Below, one piece after another: positions 26,767 through 36,107 of a stretch of 64,000 bases of DNA. The DNA is from Streptomyces lateritius. Lineage in GTDB: Bacteria; Actinomycetota; Actinomycetes; Streptomycetales; Streptomycetaceae. Where the stretch lies: contig NZ_BMTO01000018.1 in NCBI RefSeq assembly GCF_014649715.1, positions 19,010 through 83,009 on the forward strand, written 5' to 3'. Both the position numbers and the translations under genes were made by a program. The stretch's first letter is position 1. Each line of letters opens with the position of its first letter. The notes beneath the pieces were generated by a model. The model ran no database searches. It was given only the letters and a program-made list of their open reading frames with translations, and was not told the origin of the DNA.

Positions 26767-28959
26767 ATGAGCAACATCCCGGAGACCGGACGGACTCCCA
26801 GGGTCCAGGTCCGGCTCGTCGTCATCCAGGTTCTCGTCTTCTCCCTCCTCCTCACCCTCGGCGGACGCCTCTGGTACCTCCAGATCCGCAACGGCAAGGA
26901 GTACACCGACGAGGCGAGGAGCAACCACGTCCAGCGGGTCGTCCAGCCCGCCGTACGCGGCTCCATCCTCGACGCCCGCGGCGTCCCCCTCGCCGACAAC
27001 GAGACCCGCCTCGTGGTCTCCGCGTCCCGCACCGACCTGATGAAGATGAAGGACGACGGCAAGGCCGTCCTCACCCGTCTCGCGGGCGTCCTGGGCATGA
27101 AGCCCAAGGACGTCATGGACAAGGTCCGGCTCTGCGACTCCCAGACCCCCCAGCCCTGTTGGAACGGCTCGCCCTACCAGCCGATCCCCGTCACCAACAA
27201 GGCCACCACGCAGCAGGCGCTGCGGATCCGCGAGAGCTCCGAGGACTTCCCCGGCATCACCGCCGAACCCACCGCCGTCCGCCGCTACCCCGCGCCCGGC
27301 AAGGCCCGCACCTCGCAGGTCCTCGGCTACCTCTCGCCGGTCACCGACGAGGAGATCCAGAAGGCCAAGGACACCGACTCGCCGCACCTGCGCTCCGACC
27401 AGGTCGGCCGCTCGGGCCTGGAGCGCACCTACGACAAGCAGTTGCGCGGCAAGGCCGGCGTCACCTCGTACGAGGTCGACAAGCTGGGCCGGGTCATGGA
27501 CCAGACCGAGTCCGACCCTGGCGTGCCGGGCTCCCACGTCGTCACCAGCATCGACGCCAGGGCCCAGGCCGTCGCCGAGTTCGAACTCCACGCGGCGATG
27601 GAGACCGTGCGGAAGGAGACCGACAAGATCACCGGTCGTCCGTACGAGGCCGACGCGGGCGCCGTCGTCGTCATGGAGTCCAAGACCGGCCGGGTCGTCG
27701 CGATGGCCTCCCAGCCGGACTACGACCCGAACGCCTGGATCGGCGGCATCTCCGCCAAGGACTACACCAGGCTCACCGACAAGAACTCCAACTACCCGCT
27801 GCTCAACCGCGCCATCCAGGGCCAGGCCCCCGCCGGCTCCGTCTTCAAGGTGGTCTCGGCGAGCGCCGCCGTGCGAGCCGGCTACCCCTTCAACGACCGC
27901 TACAACTGCAGCAGCTCCTACAGCATGGGAAACCGCAGCTTCGCGAACTTCGAGTCCAAGGGCCACGGCCCCATCACCCTCGGAGACGCCCTCAAGTTCT
28001 CCTGCAACACCGTCTTCTACCGTCTCGGCCACCAGGAGTGGCAGCGCGACGGCGGCATGAAGCCGAAGAAGGACGCCCACGACTGGTTCTACCGGACCGC
28101 CCGCGACTTCGGTTTCGGCTCCGAGACCGGCGTCGACCTGCCGAACGAGGTCACCGGCCGCATCCCGGACCGCCAGTGGAAGCAGAGCTTCTGGGAGGCC
28201 AACAAGGACTCCTGGTGCAAGCAGGGCAAGAAGGGCGGCACGTACGTCGAGCAGATCGCGTACGAGAGCTGCCTCGAAGGCAACCAGCTGAAGGCCTTCG
28301 ACAGCATCAACTTCGCCATCGGGCAGGGCGACGTGCTCATCACCCCGGTCCAGCTGGCCACCGCCTACGCCGCCATCAGCAACGGCGGCACCCTCTACAA
28401 CCCCACCATCGGCAAGGCCGTCATCAGCCCCGACGGCAAGAGGATCCAGGAGATCAAGCCCAAGGCCCACGGCAGGCTGCCGGTCGACGCGCAGACCATC
28501 CGCGACCTCGACAAGGGCCTGCGCTCCGTCGTCGAGCCCGGCGGCACCGCCGCCTGGCGGTTCGGCGGCTGGCCGCAGGACAAGATCCCGATGCGGGCCA
28601 AGACCGGTACCGCCCAGGTCTACGGCAAGCAGACCACCTCGTGGTTCGCGACCTACACCGACGACTACACGATCGTCATGACGATCTCGCAGGGTGGTAC
28701 GGGCTCCGGCGCCTCCGGCCCCGCCGTCCGCAACATCTACGACGCGCTCTACGGCCTCGACGACGAGGGCAACCAGGACCTCAAGCGGGCCCTGCTGCCC
28801 AAGCCGCAGCAGGCGCTGCCGAAGATCCAGGCCGACGGGACCATCGAGGCGCCCGAGATCAAGCCGTACGACCCCGCGTCACAGCTGGTCGACCCGAACA
28901 AGAAGAGGGAAGGCGGGCAGGAGCCACTCGCGGGACCGCCTCCCGTCTGGAGGGACTGA
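26767..28959 (+). CDS. mrdA: Class B penicillin-binding protein 2 (elongation/spore-wall transpeptidase)
   Basis: 730 residues from ATG 26767. One N-terminal helix (VVIQVLVFSLLLTLGGRLWYL), a PBP dimerisation domain (about 60-260) and a transpeptidase domain with active-site SVFK at residues 358-361, SCN at 412-414 and KTGT at 612-615. It crosslinks peptidoglycan in partnership with the RodA glycosyltransferase encoded 4 bp downstream. A cysteine-containing insertion (SWCKQGKKGG...ESCLEGN, about 480-515) in the transpeptidase domain could form a disulfide. Confidence 0.95.
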   Translation: MSNIPETGRTPRVQVRLVVIQVLVFSLLLTLGGRLWYLQIRNGKEYTDEARSNHVQRVVQPAVRGSILDARGVPLADNETRLVVSASRTDLMKMKDDGKAVLTRLAGVLGMKPKDVMDKVRLCDSQTPQPCWNGSPYQPIPVTNKATTQQALRIRESSEDFPGITAEPTAVRRYPAPGKARTSQVLGYLSPVTDEEIQKAKDTDSPHLRSDQVGRSGLERTYDKQLRGKAGVTSYEVDKLGRVMDQTESDPGVPGSHVVTSIDARAQAVAEFELHAAMETVRKETDKITGRPYEADAGAVVVMESKTGRVVAMASQPDYDPNAWIGGISAKDYTRLTDKNSNYPLLNRAIQGQAPAGSVFKVVSASAAVRAGYPFNDRYNCSSSYSMGNRSFANFESKGHGPITLGDALKFSCNTVFYRLGHQEWQRDGGMKPKKDAHDWFYRTARDFGFGSETGVDLPNEVTGRIPDRQWKQSFWEANKDSWCKQGKKGGTYVEQIAYESCLEGNQLKAFDSINFAIGQGDVLITPVQLATAYAAISNGGTLYNPTIGKAVISPDGKRIQEIKPKAHGRLPVDAQTIRDLDKGLRSVVEPGGTAAWRFGGWPQDKIPMRAKTGTAQVYGKQTTSWFATYTDDYTIVMTISQGGTGSGASGPAVRNIYDALYGLDDEGNQDLKRALLPKPQQALPKIQADGTIEAPEIKPYDPASQLVDPNKKREGGQEPLAGPPPVWRD

Positions 28960-28963
28960 CCTG

Positions 28964-30163
28964 ATGACCGCACCCCACGGCTTCTCCGTCTCCCGGTACG
29001 CCCCCGAGCGCGGGCCGCTCGCGAAGCTCACCGCCCGCGACTCGGTGCTGCGCCGGCTCGACTGGCCGATCCTGCTCTCCAGCATCGCCCTGTCCCTCCT
29101 CGGCGCCCTGCTCGTCTGGTCCGCCACCCGCGGCCGGACCGAGCTCAACCAGGGCGACCCGTACTACTTCCTGCTCCGTCACCTCCTGAACACCGGCATC
29201 GGGCTCGTCCTGATGATGGGCACCGTCTGGCTCGGCCACCGCACCCTGCGCGGCGCGGTGCCGGTCCTCTACGGCATCTCGATCGTGCTGATCCTCGCCG
29301 TCCTCACCCCGCTCGGCGCGACCATCAACGGCGCGCACGCGTGGATCGTCATCGGCGGCGGTTTCTCGCTCCAGCCCAGTGAGTTCGTCAAGATCACGAT
29401 CATCCTGATCATGGCGGTGCTCCTGGCCGCCCGGGTCGACGCCGGCGACCAGATCCACCCCGACCACGGCACCGTCGCCAAGGCGCTCCTCCTCGCCGCG
29501 CTGCCCATGGGCATCGTCATGCTGATGCCGGACCTCGGCTCGGTGATGGTCATGGCGGTGATCGTGCTCGGGGTGCTCCTGGCCTCCGGCGCCTCCAACC
29601 GCTGGGTGATCGGCCTCATCGCCGCGGGGATCACCGGCGCCGTCCTCGTCGCCGCGCTCGGAGTCCTCGACGAGTACCAGATCAACCGCTTCGCCGCCTT
29701 CGCCAACCCCGAACTCGACCCGGCCGGCGTCGGCTACAACACCAACCAGGCGCGCATCGCGATCGGATCCGGCGGCCTGTACGGGGCGGGACTCTTCAAC
29801 GGCCACCAGACCAGCGGCCAGTTCGTTCCCGAACAGCAGACCGACTTCATCTTCAGCGTCGCGGGCGAGGAACTCGGCTTCCTCGGCGGCGGACTGATCA
29901 TCGTGCTGCTCGGCGTGATCCTGTGGCGCGCCTGCCGGATCGCCCGCGAGACGACGGAGCTCTACGGCACGATCGTCGCGGCCGGCATCATCGCCTGGTT
30001 CGCCTTCCAGTCCTTCGAGAACATCGGCATGGCACTCGGCATCATGCCCGTCGCGGGCCTTCCCCTGCCGTTCGTCTCCTACGGAGGCTCGTCGATGTTC
30101 GCCGTGTGGGTGGCGATCGGACTCCTCCAGTCCATTCGCGTGCAGCGGCCGATGACGGCGTGA
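28964..30163 (+). CDS. rodA: SEDS-family peptidoglycan glycosyltransferase RodA
   Basis: 399 residues from ATG 28964, 4 bp after the mrdA stop. About ten membrane helices with SEDS signatures: GFSLQPSEFVKI, the external loop GVGYNTNQARIAIGSGGLYGAG followed by QTDFIFSVAGEELGF, and GLPLPFVSYGGSSM near the C-terminus. It polymerises lipid II glycans and works as a pair with PBP2. It is the last gene of the mre cluster; the streptomycete copy has been called sfr. Confidence 0.95.
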   Translation: MTAPHGFSVSRYAPERGPLAKLTARDSVLRRLDWPILLSSIALSLLGALLVWSATRGRTELNQGDPYYFLLRHLLNTGIGLVLMMGTVWLGHRTLRGAVPVLYGISIVLILAVLTPLGATINGAHAWIVIGGGFSLQPSEFVKITIILIMAVLLAARVDAGDQIHPDHGTVAKALLLAALPMGIVMLMPDLGSVMVMAVIVLGVLLASGASNRWVIGLIAAGITGAVLVAALGVLDEYQINRFAAFANPELDPAGVGYNTNQARIAIGSGGLYGAGLFNGHQTSGQFVPEQQTDFIFSVAGEELGFLGGGLIIVLLGVILWRACRIARETTELYGTIVAAGIIAWFAFQSFENIGMALGIMPVAGLPLPFVSYGGSSMFAVWVAIGLLQSIRVQRPMTA

Positions 30164-30191
30164 CGGCATGGACCGGCCTCCCGGGGGCAAC

Positions 30192-30197
30192 TAGATT
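30192..30197 (+). promoter_or_regulatory. -10 box for the CYTH-CHAD gene
   Basis: TAGATT ends 6 nt before the second of two adjacent ATGs (30204), the spacing seen at other leaderless genes here. Confidence 0.45.
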
Positions 30198-30203
30198 CGA
30201 ATG

Positions 30204-31730
30204 ATGGCGGAGACGAAGCGCGAGATCGAGCGGAAGTACGAAGCCGACGACGAGACGGAGCTCCCGGACCTCACCCGGGCCCGCGGGGTCTCGGCGGTCC
30301 TGGACCGGGGCGTCGCCGAACTCGACGCCGTCTACTACGACACGCCCGGTCTGCGGCTTGCCGCCGACTCCCTCACGCTGCGCCGCCGCACCGGAGGTGA
30401 GGACGCCGGCTGGCACCTCAAGTTCCCCGTCGCCACCGGAATCCGCGACGAGATCAGGGCCCCGCTCTCGGACACGCTCCCGCGTTCCCTGGCGGGGCTC
30501 CTGCGTTCCCGCGTGCACGACGAGCCGGTCGTCCCCGTCGTCCGGCTCCGCTCCTCCCGGGACGTCCGCCACCTCGTCGACGGCGACGGCACGCTGCTCG
30601 CCGAGGTGTCGGTGGACACGGTCCGCGCCGAACGCCTGGGGGAGGGCGGCGGCGCCACGGCCTCCTGGAAGGAGATCGAGGTCGAACTGGCGGACGGCGC
30701 CGACCCCGCGCTCCTCGACACCGTCGAGAAGCGCCTGCGGAAGGCCGGCATCCACCCCTCGGCCTCGCCCTCCAAGCTGGCCAGGGCGCTGGAGGAGACG
30801 ACGCCCGGGGACGCCGTGCCCGCGCGGCCGGAGCAGCCCGCCGAGGACACCGCGGGCGCCCGCGTCCTGGCGTACGTACGCGAGCAGATCGACGCCATCG
30901 TCACGCTCGACCCCGCCGTCCGGCGCGACCTGCCCGACTCCGTCCACAAGATGCGCGTCGCCACGCGCAGGCTCCGCAGCGCCTTCAAGACGTACCGCAA
31001 GGTCCTCGACCGGACCGTCACCGACCCCGTCGGCGAGGAGCTGAAGTGGCTCGCCGGCGAGCTCGGCGTCGCCCGTGACCAAGAGGTCCTCCACGCCCGC
31101 CTGCGCGGCCGCCTCGACGAGCTTCCCCCGACCCTCCTCCTCGGCCCCGTTCACGCGCGGCTGCGGATCTGGGACGTCTCGCGGGGCGTCGACGCCCGCC
31201 GCACCGCGCTCGCCGCCCTTGACTCCGGCCGCTATCTCGCCCTGCTGAAGATTCTCGACGCCCTCCTGGCCGACCCGCCCCTGCGCAAGGACGCCCGCAA
31301 GGCCCCGGCACCCGTCCTCGCCCGGGCCGTGCTCAAGGACTACGACCGCCTCGCCGACCGCGTCGAGCAGGCCCTCGCCCTGCCCGCCGGCCACGACCGC
31401 GACATCGCGATGCACCAGGCCCGCAAGGCCGCCAAACAAGTCCGCTACGCCGCCGACGCCGCCACCCCCACGCTCGGCAAGCCCGCCAAGCGCTTCGCCA
31501 AGAGGATCAAGACCGTCCAGACCCTCCTCGGCGACCACCAGGACAGCGTCGTCGCCCGCGAGGCCCTGCGGACCCTCGCGATACAGGCACACGCGGCGGG
31601 GGAGACGGCGTTCACCTGGGGGCTTCTCCACGGTCGGGAGGAGGCGGCCGGAGCGGCCGGGGAGCGCGCCTTCCCGGACGCCTGGAAGTGGGCCTCGGCC
31701 CCGAAACCTCGGGCGGCACTGGCCCGCTGA
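30204..31730 (+). CDS. CYTH-CHAD domain protein (polyphosphate-related)
   Basis: 508 residues; ATG 30201 is also possible. The N-terminal CYTH tunnel domain begins with the EIERK signature (ExExK) and extends to about residue 200, a fold that hydrolyses inorganic or organic triphosphates; the CHAD domain (about 220-500) has the conserved HKMRVATRRLRSAF and HQARKAAKQVRYAAD histidine/arginine-rich helices that bind polyphosphate. The protein is probably attached to polyphosphate granules or acts as a triphosphatase. It is 40 bp downstream of rodA and may be partly read through from the wall-synthesis cluster. Confidence 0.88.
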   Translation: MAETKREIERKYEADDETELPDLTRARGVSAVLDRGVAELDAVYYDTPGLRLAADSLTLRRRTGGEDAGWHLKFPVATGIRDEIRAPLSDTLPRSLAGLLRSRVHDEPVVPVVRLRSSRDVRHLVDGDGTLLAEVSVDTVRAERLGEGGGATASWKEIEVELADGADPALLDTVEKRLRKAGIHPSASPSKLARALEETTPGDAVPARPEQPAEDTAGARVLAYVREQIDAIVTLDPAVRRDLPDSVHKMRVATRRLRSAFKTYRKVLDRTVTDPVGEELKWLAGELGVARDQEVLHARLRGRLDELPPTLLLGPVHARLRIWDVSRGVDARRTALAALDSGRYLALLKILDALLADPPLRKDARKAPAPVLARAVLKDYDRLADRVEQALALPAGHDRDIAMHQARKAAKQVRYAADAATPTLGKPAKRFAKRIKTVQTLLGDHQDSVVAREALRTLAIQAHAAGETAFTWGLLHGREEAAGAAGERAFPDAWKWASAPKPRAALAR

Positions 31731-31782
31731 GCACCGGGGTACGCTTGAGAGTCGCCCCCCTGCCAGCTCACGAAGGTTCGAG

Positions 31783-33711
31783 ATGTCTGCTGCCGAGTCT
31801 GTCTTCCCGCAGCTCGAAGCTCTGCTCCCGCACGTGCAGAAGCCGATTCAGTATGTCGGCGGAGAGCTGAACTCCACGGTCAAGCCGTGGGAGTCCGCCG
31901 ACGTCCGCTGGGCGCTCATGTACCCGGACGCGTACGAGGTCGGCCTGCCCAACCAGGGCGTCATGATCCTGTACGAGGTGCTCAACGAGCGCGAGGGCGT
32001 GCTCGCCGAGCGGACGTACAGCGTGTGGCCGGACCTCGAAGAGCTGATGCGCGAGCACGGCGTCCCGCAGTTCACCGTGGACAGCCACCGCCCCGTCGGC
32101 GCATTCGACGTCTTCGGGCTGAGCTTCTCCACCGAGCTGGGCTACACCAACATGCTCACCGCCCTCGACCTGGCGGGCATCCCGCTGGAGTCGAAGGACC
32201 GGACCGTCGACCACCCGATCGTGCTCGCCGGCGGCCACGCCGCGTTCAACCCCGAGCCGATCGCGGACTTCATCGACGCGGCGATCATCGGCGACGGCGA
32301 GCAGGCCGTCCTCGACATGACCGAGATCATCAGGACCTGGAAGGCCGAGGGCCGCCCCGGCGGCCGCGAGGAGGTCCTCCTCCGGCTGGCGAAGACCGGC
32401 TCGGTCTACATTCCCGGCTTCTACGACGTCGAGTACCTGCCCGACGGCCGTATCGCCCGGGTCGTACCCAACCGCTCCGGCGTGCCGTGGCGCGTCTCCA
32501 AGCACACCGTCATGGACCTCGACGAGTGGCCCTACCCCAAGCAGCCGCTGGTCCCGCTCGCCGAGACCGTCCACGAGCGGATGTCCGTCGAGATCTTCCG
32601 CGGCTGCACCCGCGGCTGCCGTTTCTGCCAGGCCGGCATGATCACGCGTCCCGTGCGGGAGCGAAGCATCACCGGCATCGGCGAGATGGTCGAGAAGGGT
32701 CTCAAGGCGACGGGCTTCGAGGAGGTCGGCCTCCTCTCGCTCTCCTCCGCCGACCACACCGAGATCGGTGACATCGCGAAGGGCCTCGCCGACCGGTACG
32801 AGGAGGACAAGATCGGTCTGTCCCTCCCCTCGACCCGCGTCGACGCCTTCAACGTGGACCTCGCCAACGAACTGACGAGGAACGGCCGTCGATCCGGCCT
32901 CACCTTCGCCCCCGAGGGCGGCTCCGAGCGCATGCGCAAGGTCATCAACAAGATGGTCTCGGAGGAGGACCTCATCCGGACCGTCTCCACCGCGTACGGC
33001 AACGGCTGGCGCCAGGTGAAGCTGTACTTCATGTGCGGCCTGCCGACCGAGACGGACGAGGACGTCCTCCAGATCGGCGACATGGCGGTCAAGGTCATCG
33101 CCGAGGGCCGCAAGGTCTCCGGCCAGAACGACATCCGCTGCACGGTGTCGATCGGCGGCTTCGTGCCCAAGCCGCACACCCCCTTCCAGTGGGCCCCGCA
33201 GCTCTCCGCCGAGGAGACCGACGCCCGCCTGGGGAAGCTCCGGGACAAGATCCGCGGCGACAAGAAGTACGGCCGCTCGATCGGCTTCCGATACCACGAC
33301 GGCAAGCCCGGCATCGTCGAGGGCCTGCTCTCGCGTGGCGACCGGCGCGTCGGCGCGGTCATCCGCGCGGTGTACGAGGACGGCGGCCGCTTCGACGGCT
33401 GGCGCGAGTACTTCTCGTACGACCGCTGGATGAGCTGCGCGGAGAAGACCCTCCCGGAGATGGGCGTCGACGTCGACTGGTACACGACGCGCGAGCGTAC
33501 GTACGAGGAGGTCCTGCCCTGGGACCACCTGGACTCCGGTCTCGACAAGGACTGGCTCTGGGAGGACTGGCAGGACGCGCTCGACGAGACCGAGGTCGAG
33601 GACTGCCGCTGGACGCCGTGCTTCGACTGCGGTGTCTGCCCCGCGATGCAGACCGAGATCCAGGTCGGCCCCACGGGCAAGAAGCTGCTGCCGCTGACGG
33701 TCGTGAAGTAG
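31783..33711 (+). CDS. TIGR03960-family B12-binding-type radical SAM protein
   Basis: 642 residues from ATG 31783. The N-terminal third resembles a cobalamin-binding Rossmann domain; the radical SAM core has the 4Fe-4S motif C275-x3-C279-x2-C282 in RGCTRGCRFCQAGM, followed by SLSSADHTEIGDI and the SLPSTRVDAF strand. C-terminal CxxC-type cysteines in WTPCFDCGVCPAM suggest another cluster or zinc site. The family is always near TIGR03936 (here 35028) and often near rne/rng and rplU-rpmA. Substrate unknown; a modification of tRNA, rRNA or a ribosomal protein is a reasonable guess. Confidence 0.9.
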   Translation: MSAAESVFPQLEALLPHVQKPIQYVGGELNSTVKPWESADVRWALMYPDAYEVGLPNQGVMILYEVLNEREGVLAERTYSVWPDLEELMREHGVPQFTVDSHRPVGAFDVFGLSFSTELGYTNMLTALDLAGIPLESKDRTVDHPIVLAGGHAAFNPEPIADFIDAAIIGDGEQAVLDMTEIIRTWKAEGRPGGREEVLLRLAKTGSVYIPGFYDVEYLPDGRIARVVPNRSGVPWRVSKHTVMDLDEWPYPKQPLVPLAETVHERMSVEIFRGCTRGCRFCQAGMITRPVRERSITGIGEMVEKGLKATGFEEVGLLSLSSADHTEIGDIAKGLADRYEEDKIGLSLPSTRVDAFNVDLANELTRNGRRSGLTFAPEGGSERMRKVINKMVSEEDLIRTVSTAYGNGWRQVKLYFMCGLPTETDEDVLQIGDMAVKVIAEGRKVSGQNDIRCTVSIGGFVPKPHTPFQWAPQLSAEETDARLGKLRDKIRGDKKYGRSIGFRYHDGKPGIVEGLLSRGDRRVGAVIRAVYEDGGRFDGWREYFSYDRWMSCAEKTLPEMGVDVDWYTTRERTYEEVLPWDHLDSGLDKDWLWEDWQDALDETEVEDCRWTPCFDCGVCPAMQTEIQVGPTGKKLLPLTVVK

Positions 33712-33755
33712 GCCGTTCGGGTAGGCCGTTCGGGTTCGATCGCGTCACACTTCGA

Positions 33756-33795
33756 CGACGGCCCGGCTGAGGGGAAACCCTCCGCCGGGCCGTCG
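33756..33795 (+). terminator. Terminator after the TIGR03960 gene
   Basis: Twelve-bp perfect outer stem (33756-33767 with 33784-33795) extended inward by GAGGG/CCCTC, 45 bp past the stop and only 13 bp before the next start codon. Confidence 0.75.
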
Positions 33796-33808
33796 CGTCA
33801 TTCCGGGC

Positions 33809-34945
33809 ATGAGCATGGAGAAGTCGCAGCCCCGTCCCGAGCCCGAGGGCTGCCTCACGGCGTTCATCAGGATGCCCGTCCGGATCGTGGTCCTGGTGAT
33901 CGTCGTGCCCGTCCGCATGGTCTGGGACGTCCTCGTCGTCTGCGCGCGGGCCGTCGACCGGGCGGTCCTGCGCCCCGTCGGCCGCTCGCTGGCCTGGTTG
34001 TTCCGGCACGTGGTGGCCGTCCCGCTCACCTGGCTCGGCACGCACGTCCTCGCCCCGCTGTTCCGTGGCGTCTTCACCGCCGTCACCTGGCTGGCCAAGG
34101 CCCTGTGCGTGTGGCCCTGGGTCGCCCTGTGGCGGTACGTGGTGGTGCCGCTGGTCCGGTACGGCATCGCGATCCCGGCCGCGTGGCTGTACCGGACGGT
34201 GTTCACCCCGTTGGGCCAGGGTCTCGCGTGGATCTTCACGCGCACGGGCCACGGCCTCGGCCGGCTCCTCACCGGGCTGTGGCGGTACCTGCTTGTGCCG
34301 CTTGCCCACTACGGCTTCGCCGTCCCCGCCGGCTGGCTCCACGCCCGGGTCCTCACCCCGCTCGGACGCGCCCTGACCTGGCTCTTCACCGGACTGGGCC
34401 GCGTACTCGGATGGCTGGCCAAGGCTCTGTTCGTATGGCCGTGGGTCGCGCTCTGGCGCTATCTGCTCGTGCCGCTCGTCCGCTGCGGAATCGTCGTCCC
34501 GCTCGCCTGGCTCTGGCGGCGGGTCCTCGCGCCGGTCGGCCGTGAGATCGTCGACGCCCTTCAGGTCTGCTGGCGGATCGCCGGCCACATCTCCCGCGCC
34601 GTCGGCCGGGCCGTCAAATGGCTCGCCTGGAACCTGATCGGGCGCCCGCTGGCCTGGTTCTACAAGTGCGTCGCCCGGCCCGTCGGGCACTGGGTACGGG
34701 ACAGCCTCTGGGCCCCGGCCCGCAGCGCGGCCGTCCAGGCCGGGCGTGTCGCTCGTGCCGCCCTGGCCTCCGCCCGCGCGACCGTGCGCCAGGCCCGGCG
34801 AGACGCGTGGTACGCCCTGGTCGGCGGAGCCCGGCCGACCGAGCCTGGGGAACCGGTGGTGGCCTCTGCGCGTACTCTGGGTAGTACAACAAGTGCCTCC
34901 GGCGCGGCGCCCGCACCCGAGATCTCCCCGCGAAGGCGGGGGTGA
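33809..34945 (+). CDS. Tandem-repeat, Trp-rich amphipathic/membrane protein, unknown
   Basis: 378 residues from ATG 33809 (or 33815); no ribosome site is visible and a terminator hairpin ends 13 bp upstream. The body (20-330) consists of repeated amphipathic segments. The clearest module, LWRYLLVPLVRYGI-VP-AWLYR-V-TPLGR, starts at 34127, 34277 and 34451 (spacing 50 and 58 residues), with WLAKALFVWPWVA before copies 1 and 3. Many Arg and Trp residues alternate with hydrophobic ones; no clean signal peptide. The C-terminal 60 residues are soluble. I recognise no family. The gene lies between the two halves of the TIGR03960/TIGR03936 pair. Confidence 0.7.
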   Translation: MSMEKSQPRPEPEGCLTAFIRMPVRIVVLVIVVPVRMVWDVLVVCARAVDRAVLRPVGRSLAWLFRHVVAVPLTWLGTHVLAPLFRGVFTAVTWLAKALCVWPWVALWRYVVVPLVRYGIAIPAAWLYRTVFTPLGQGLAWIFTRTGHGLGRLLTGLWRYLLVPLAHYGFAVPAGWLHARVLTPLGRALTWLFTGLGRVLGWLAKALFVWPWVALWRYLLVPLVRCGIVVPLAWLWRRVLAPVGREIVDALQVCWRIAGHISRAVGRAVKWLAWNLIGRPLAWFYKCVARPVGHWVRDSLWAPARSAAVQAGRVARAALASARATVRQARRDAWYALVGGARPTEPGEPVVASARTLGSTTSASGAAPAPEISPRRRG

Positions 34946-35027
34946 GCCGGTCGGGACCCCCAGAGGCCACCCGTATTTCGAGGGCGGCGCGCCACCCGCG
35001 TCCGCCCCGCACCGAGGAGAAGAACCA

Positions 35028-35873
35028 CTGGGCAAGCGACAGCCCGAAGGCCCGCCGCCCGCACCGGCGGTGCAGCGCATCCGACTGCGCTACACCAAGC
35101 GCGGCCGCCTCCGGTTCACCAGCCATCGTGACTTCCAGCGCGCGTTCGAGCGCGCGCTGCGCCGCGCCGAGGTGCCCATGGCGTACTCGGCCGGCTTCAC
35201 CCCGCACCCCAAGGTGTCGTACGCCAACGCCGCCCCCACGGGTACGGGCTCCGAGGCCGAGTTCCTGGAGATCGCCCTCACCGAGGCGCGGGACCCGGAG
35301 ACCCTGCGGGTGCTGCTCGACGAGTCGCTCCCCGCCGGCCTCGACATCACCGACGCCGTCGAGGCCCGGACCTCCGGACTCGCCGACCGGCTCACCGCCT
35401 CCGTGTGGGAGCTGCGGCTCGACGGCGTCACCTTCGAGGACACGGAGAAGGCCGTCGAGGCGTTCCTCGCGGCCGAGACCGTGGAAGTGCAACGCAAGAC
35501 CAAGAACGGCATCCGCACCTTCGACGCCCGCTCCGCCGTCGCCGGCCTCGTCGCCGAGCGTCCACAGGCCGACCCTCCGGGCCATCCCCAGGTTGATAGG
35601 CCGCTGGACAATGCCTGTGCGATACTGCGGCTGGTTGTTCGGCACGTGACACCTGCCGTGCGACCCGACGACGTCCTGTCCGGTCTCCGAGCTGTGGCCG
35701 ACCTGGCGCCGCCGGTCCCCGCAGCGGTGACCAGGCTGGCGCAGGGGCTCTTCGACGAGGAGTCCGGCACGGTGACCGACCCGCTCGCGCCCGACCGCGA
35801 GGCAGTCAAGGCCGCTTCACCCACGGCCGCCGCGACCGCCTCAGCGACGGCGCCGGGTACCGGTACCGCGTAG
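35028..35873 (+). CDS. TIGR03936-family (DUF2344) protein
   Basis: 281 residues if translation starts at CTG 35028, which has GAGGAGAAG (35013-35021) at ideal distance; the first conventional in-frame start is GTG 35070, without a good site. The N-terminal two-thirds (RIRLRYTKRGRLRFTSHRDFQRAFERALRRA, then SAGFTPHPKVSYANAAPTG) is the TIGR03936 core, a domain fused to the radical SAM protein TIGR03960 in some bacteria. The C-terminal 40 residues are Ala/Thr-rich and variable. It probably assists the radical SAM partner in substrate binding. Confidence 0.85.
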   Translation: MGKRQPEGPPPAPAVQRIRLRYTKRGRLRFTSHRDFQRAFERALRRAEVPMAYSAGFTPHPKVSYANAAPTGTGSEAEFLEIALTEARDPETLRVLLDESLPAGLDITDAVEARTSGLADRLTASVWELRLDGVTFEDTEKAVEAFLAAETVEVQRKTKNGIRTFDARSAVAGLVAERPQADPPGHPQVDRPLDNACAILRLVVRHVTPAVRPDDVLSGLRAVADLAPPVPAAVTRLAQGLFDEESGTVTDPLAPDREAVKAASPTAAATASATAPGTGTA

Positions 35874-36107
35874 GGAGCGGTCGTCGTAGCGCAGCCCTGG
35901 TACTCGGGAGCCACCTGGGTCGGGCAGCGCACTGACCAGGAGACTTTCGCCAGGCCGTACGCACAACGCATACGGAACCGGCGAGCCAGACATCAGCTCC
36001 CGTGCGGCGCCCGCGCCCCGGACGGCGGCACCGCGCATCTCGCGCGATCGTGCCGCCGGACCGGAACAAGGCGCGGCGCCCGGGGGCGTGACGGGAGAAC
36101 CGCCCGC

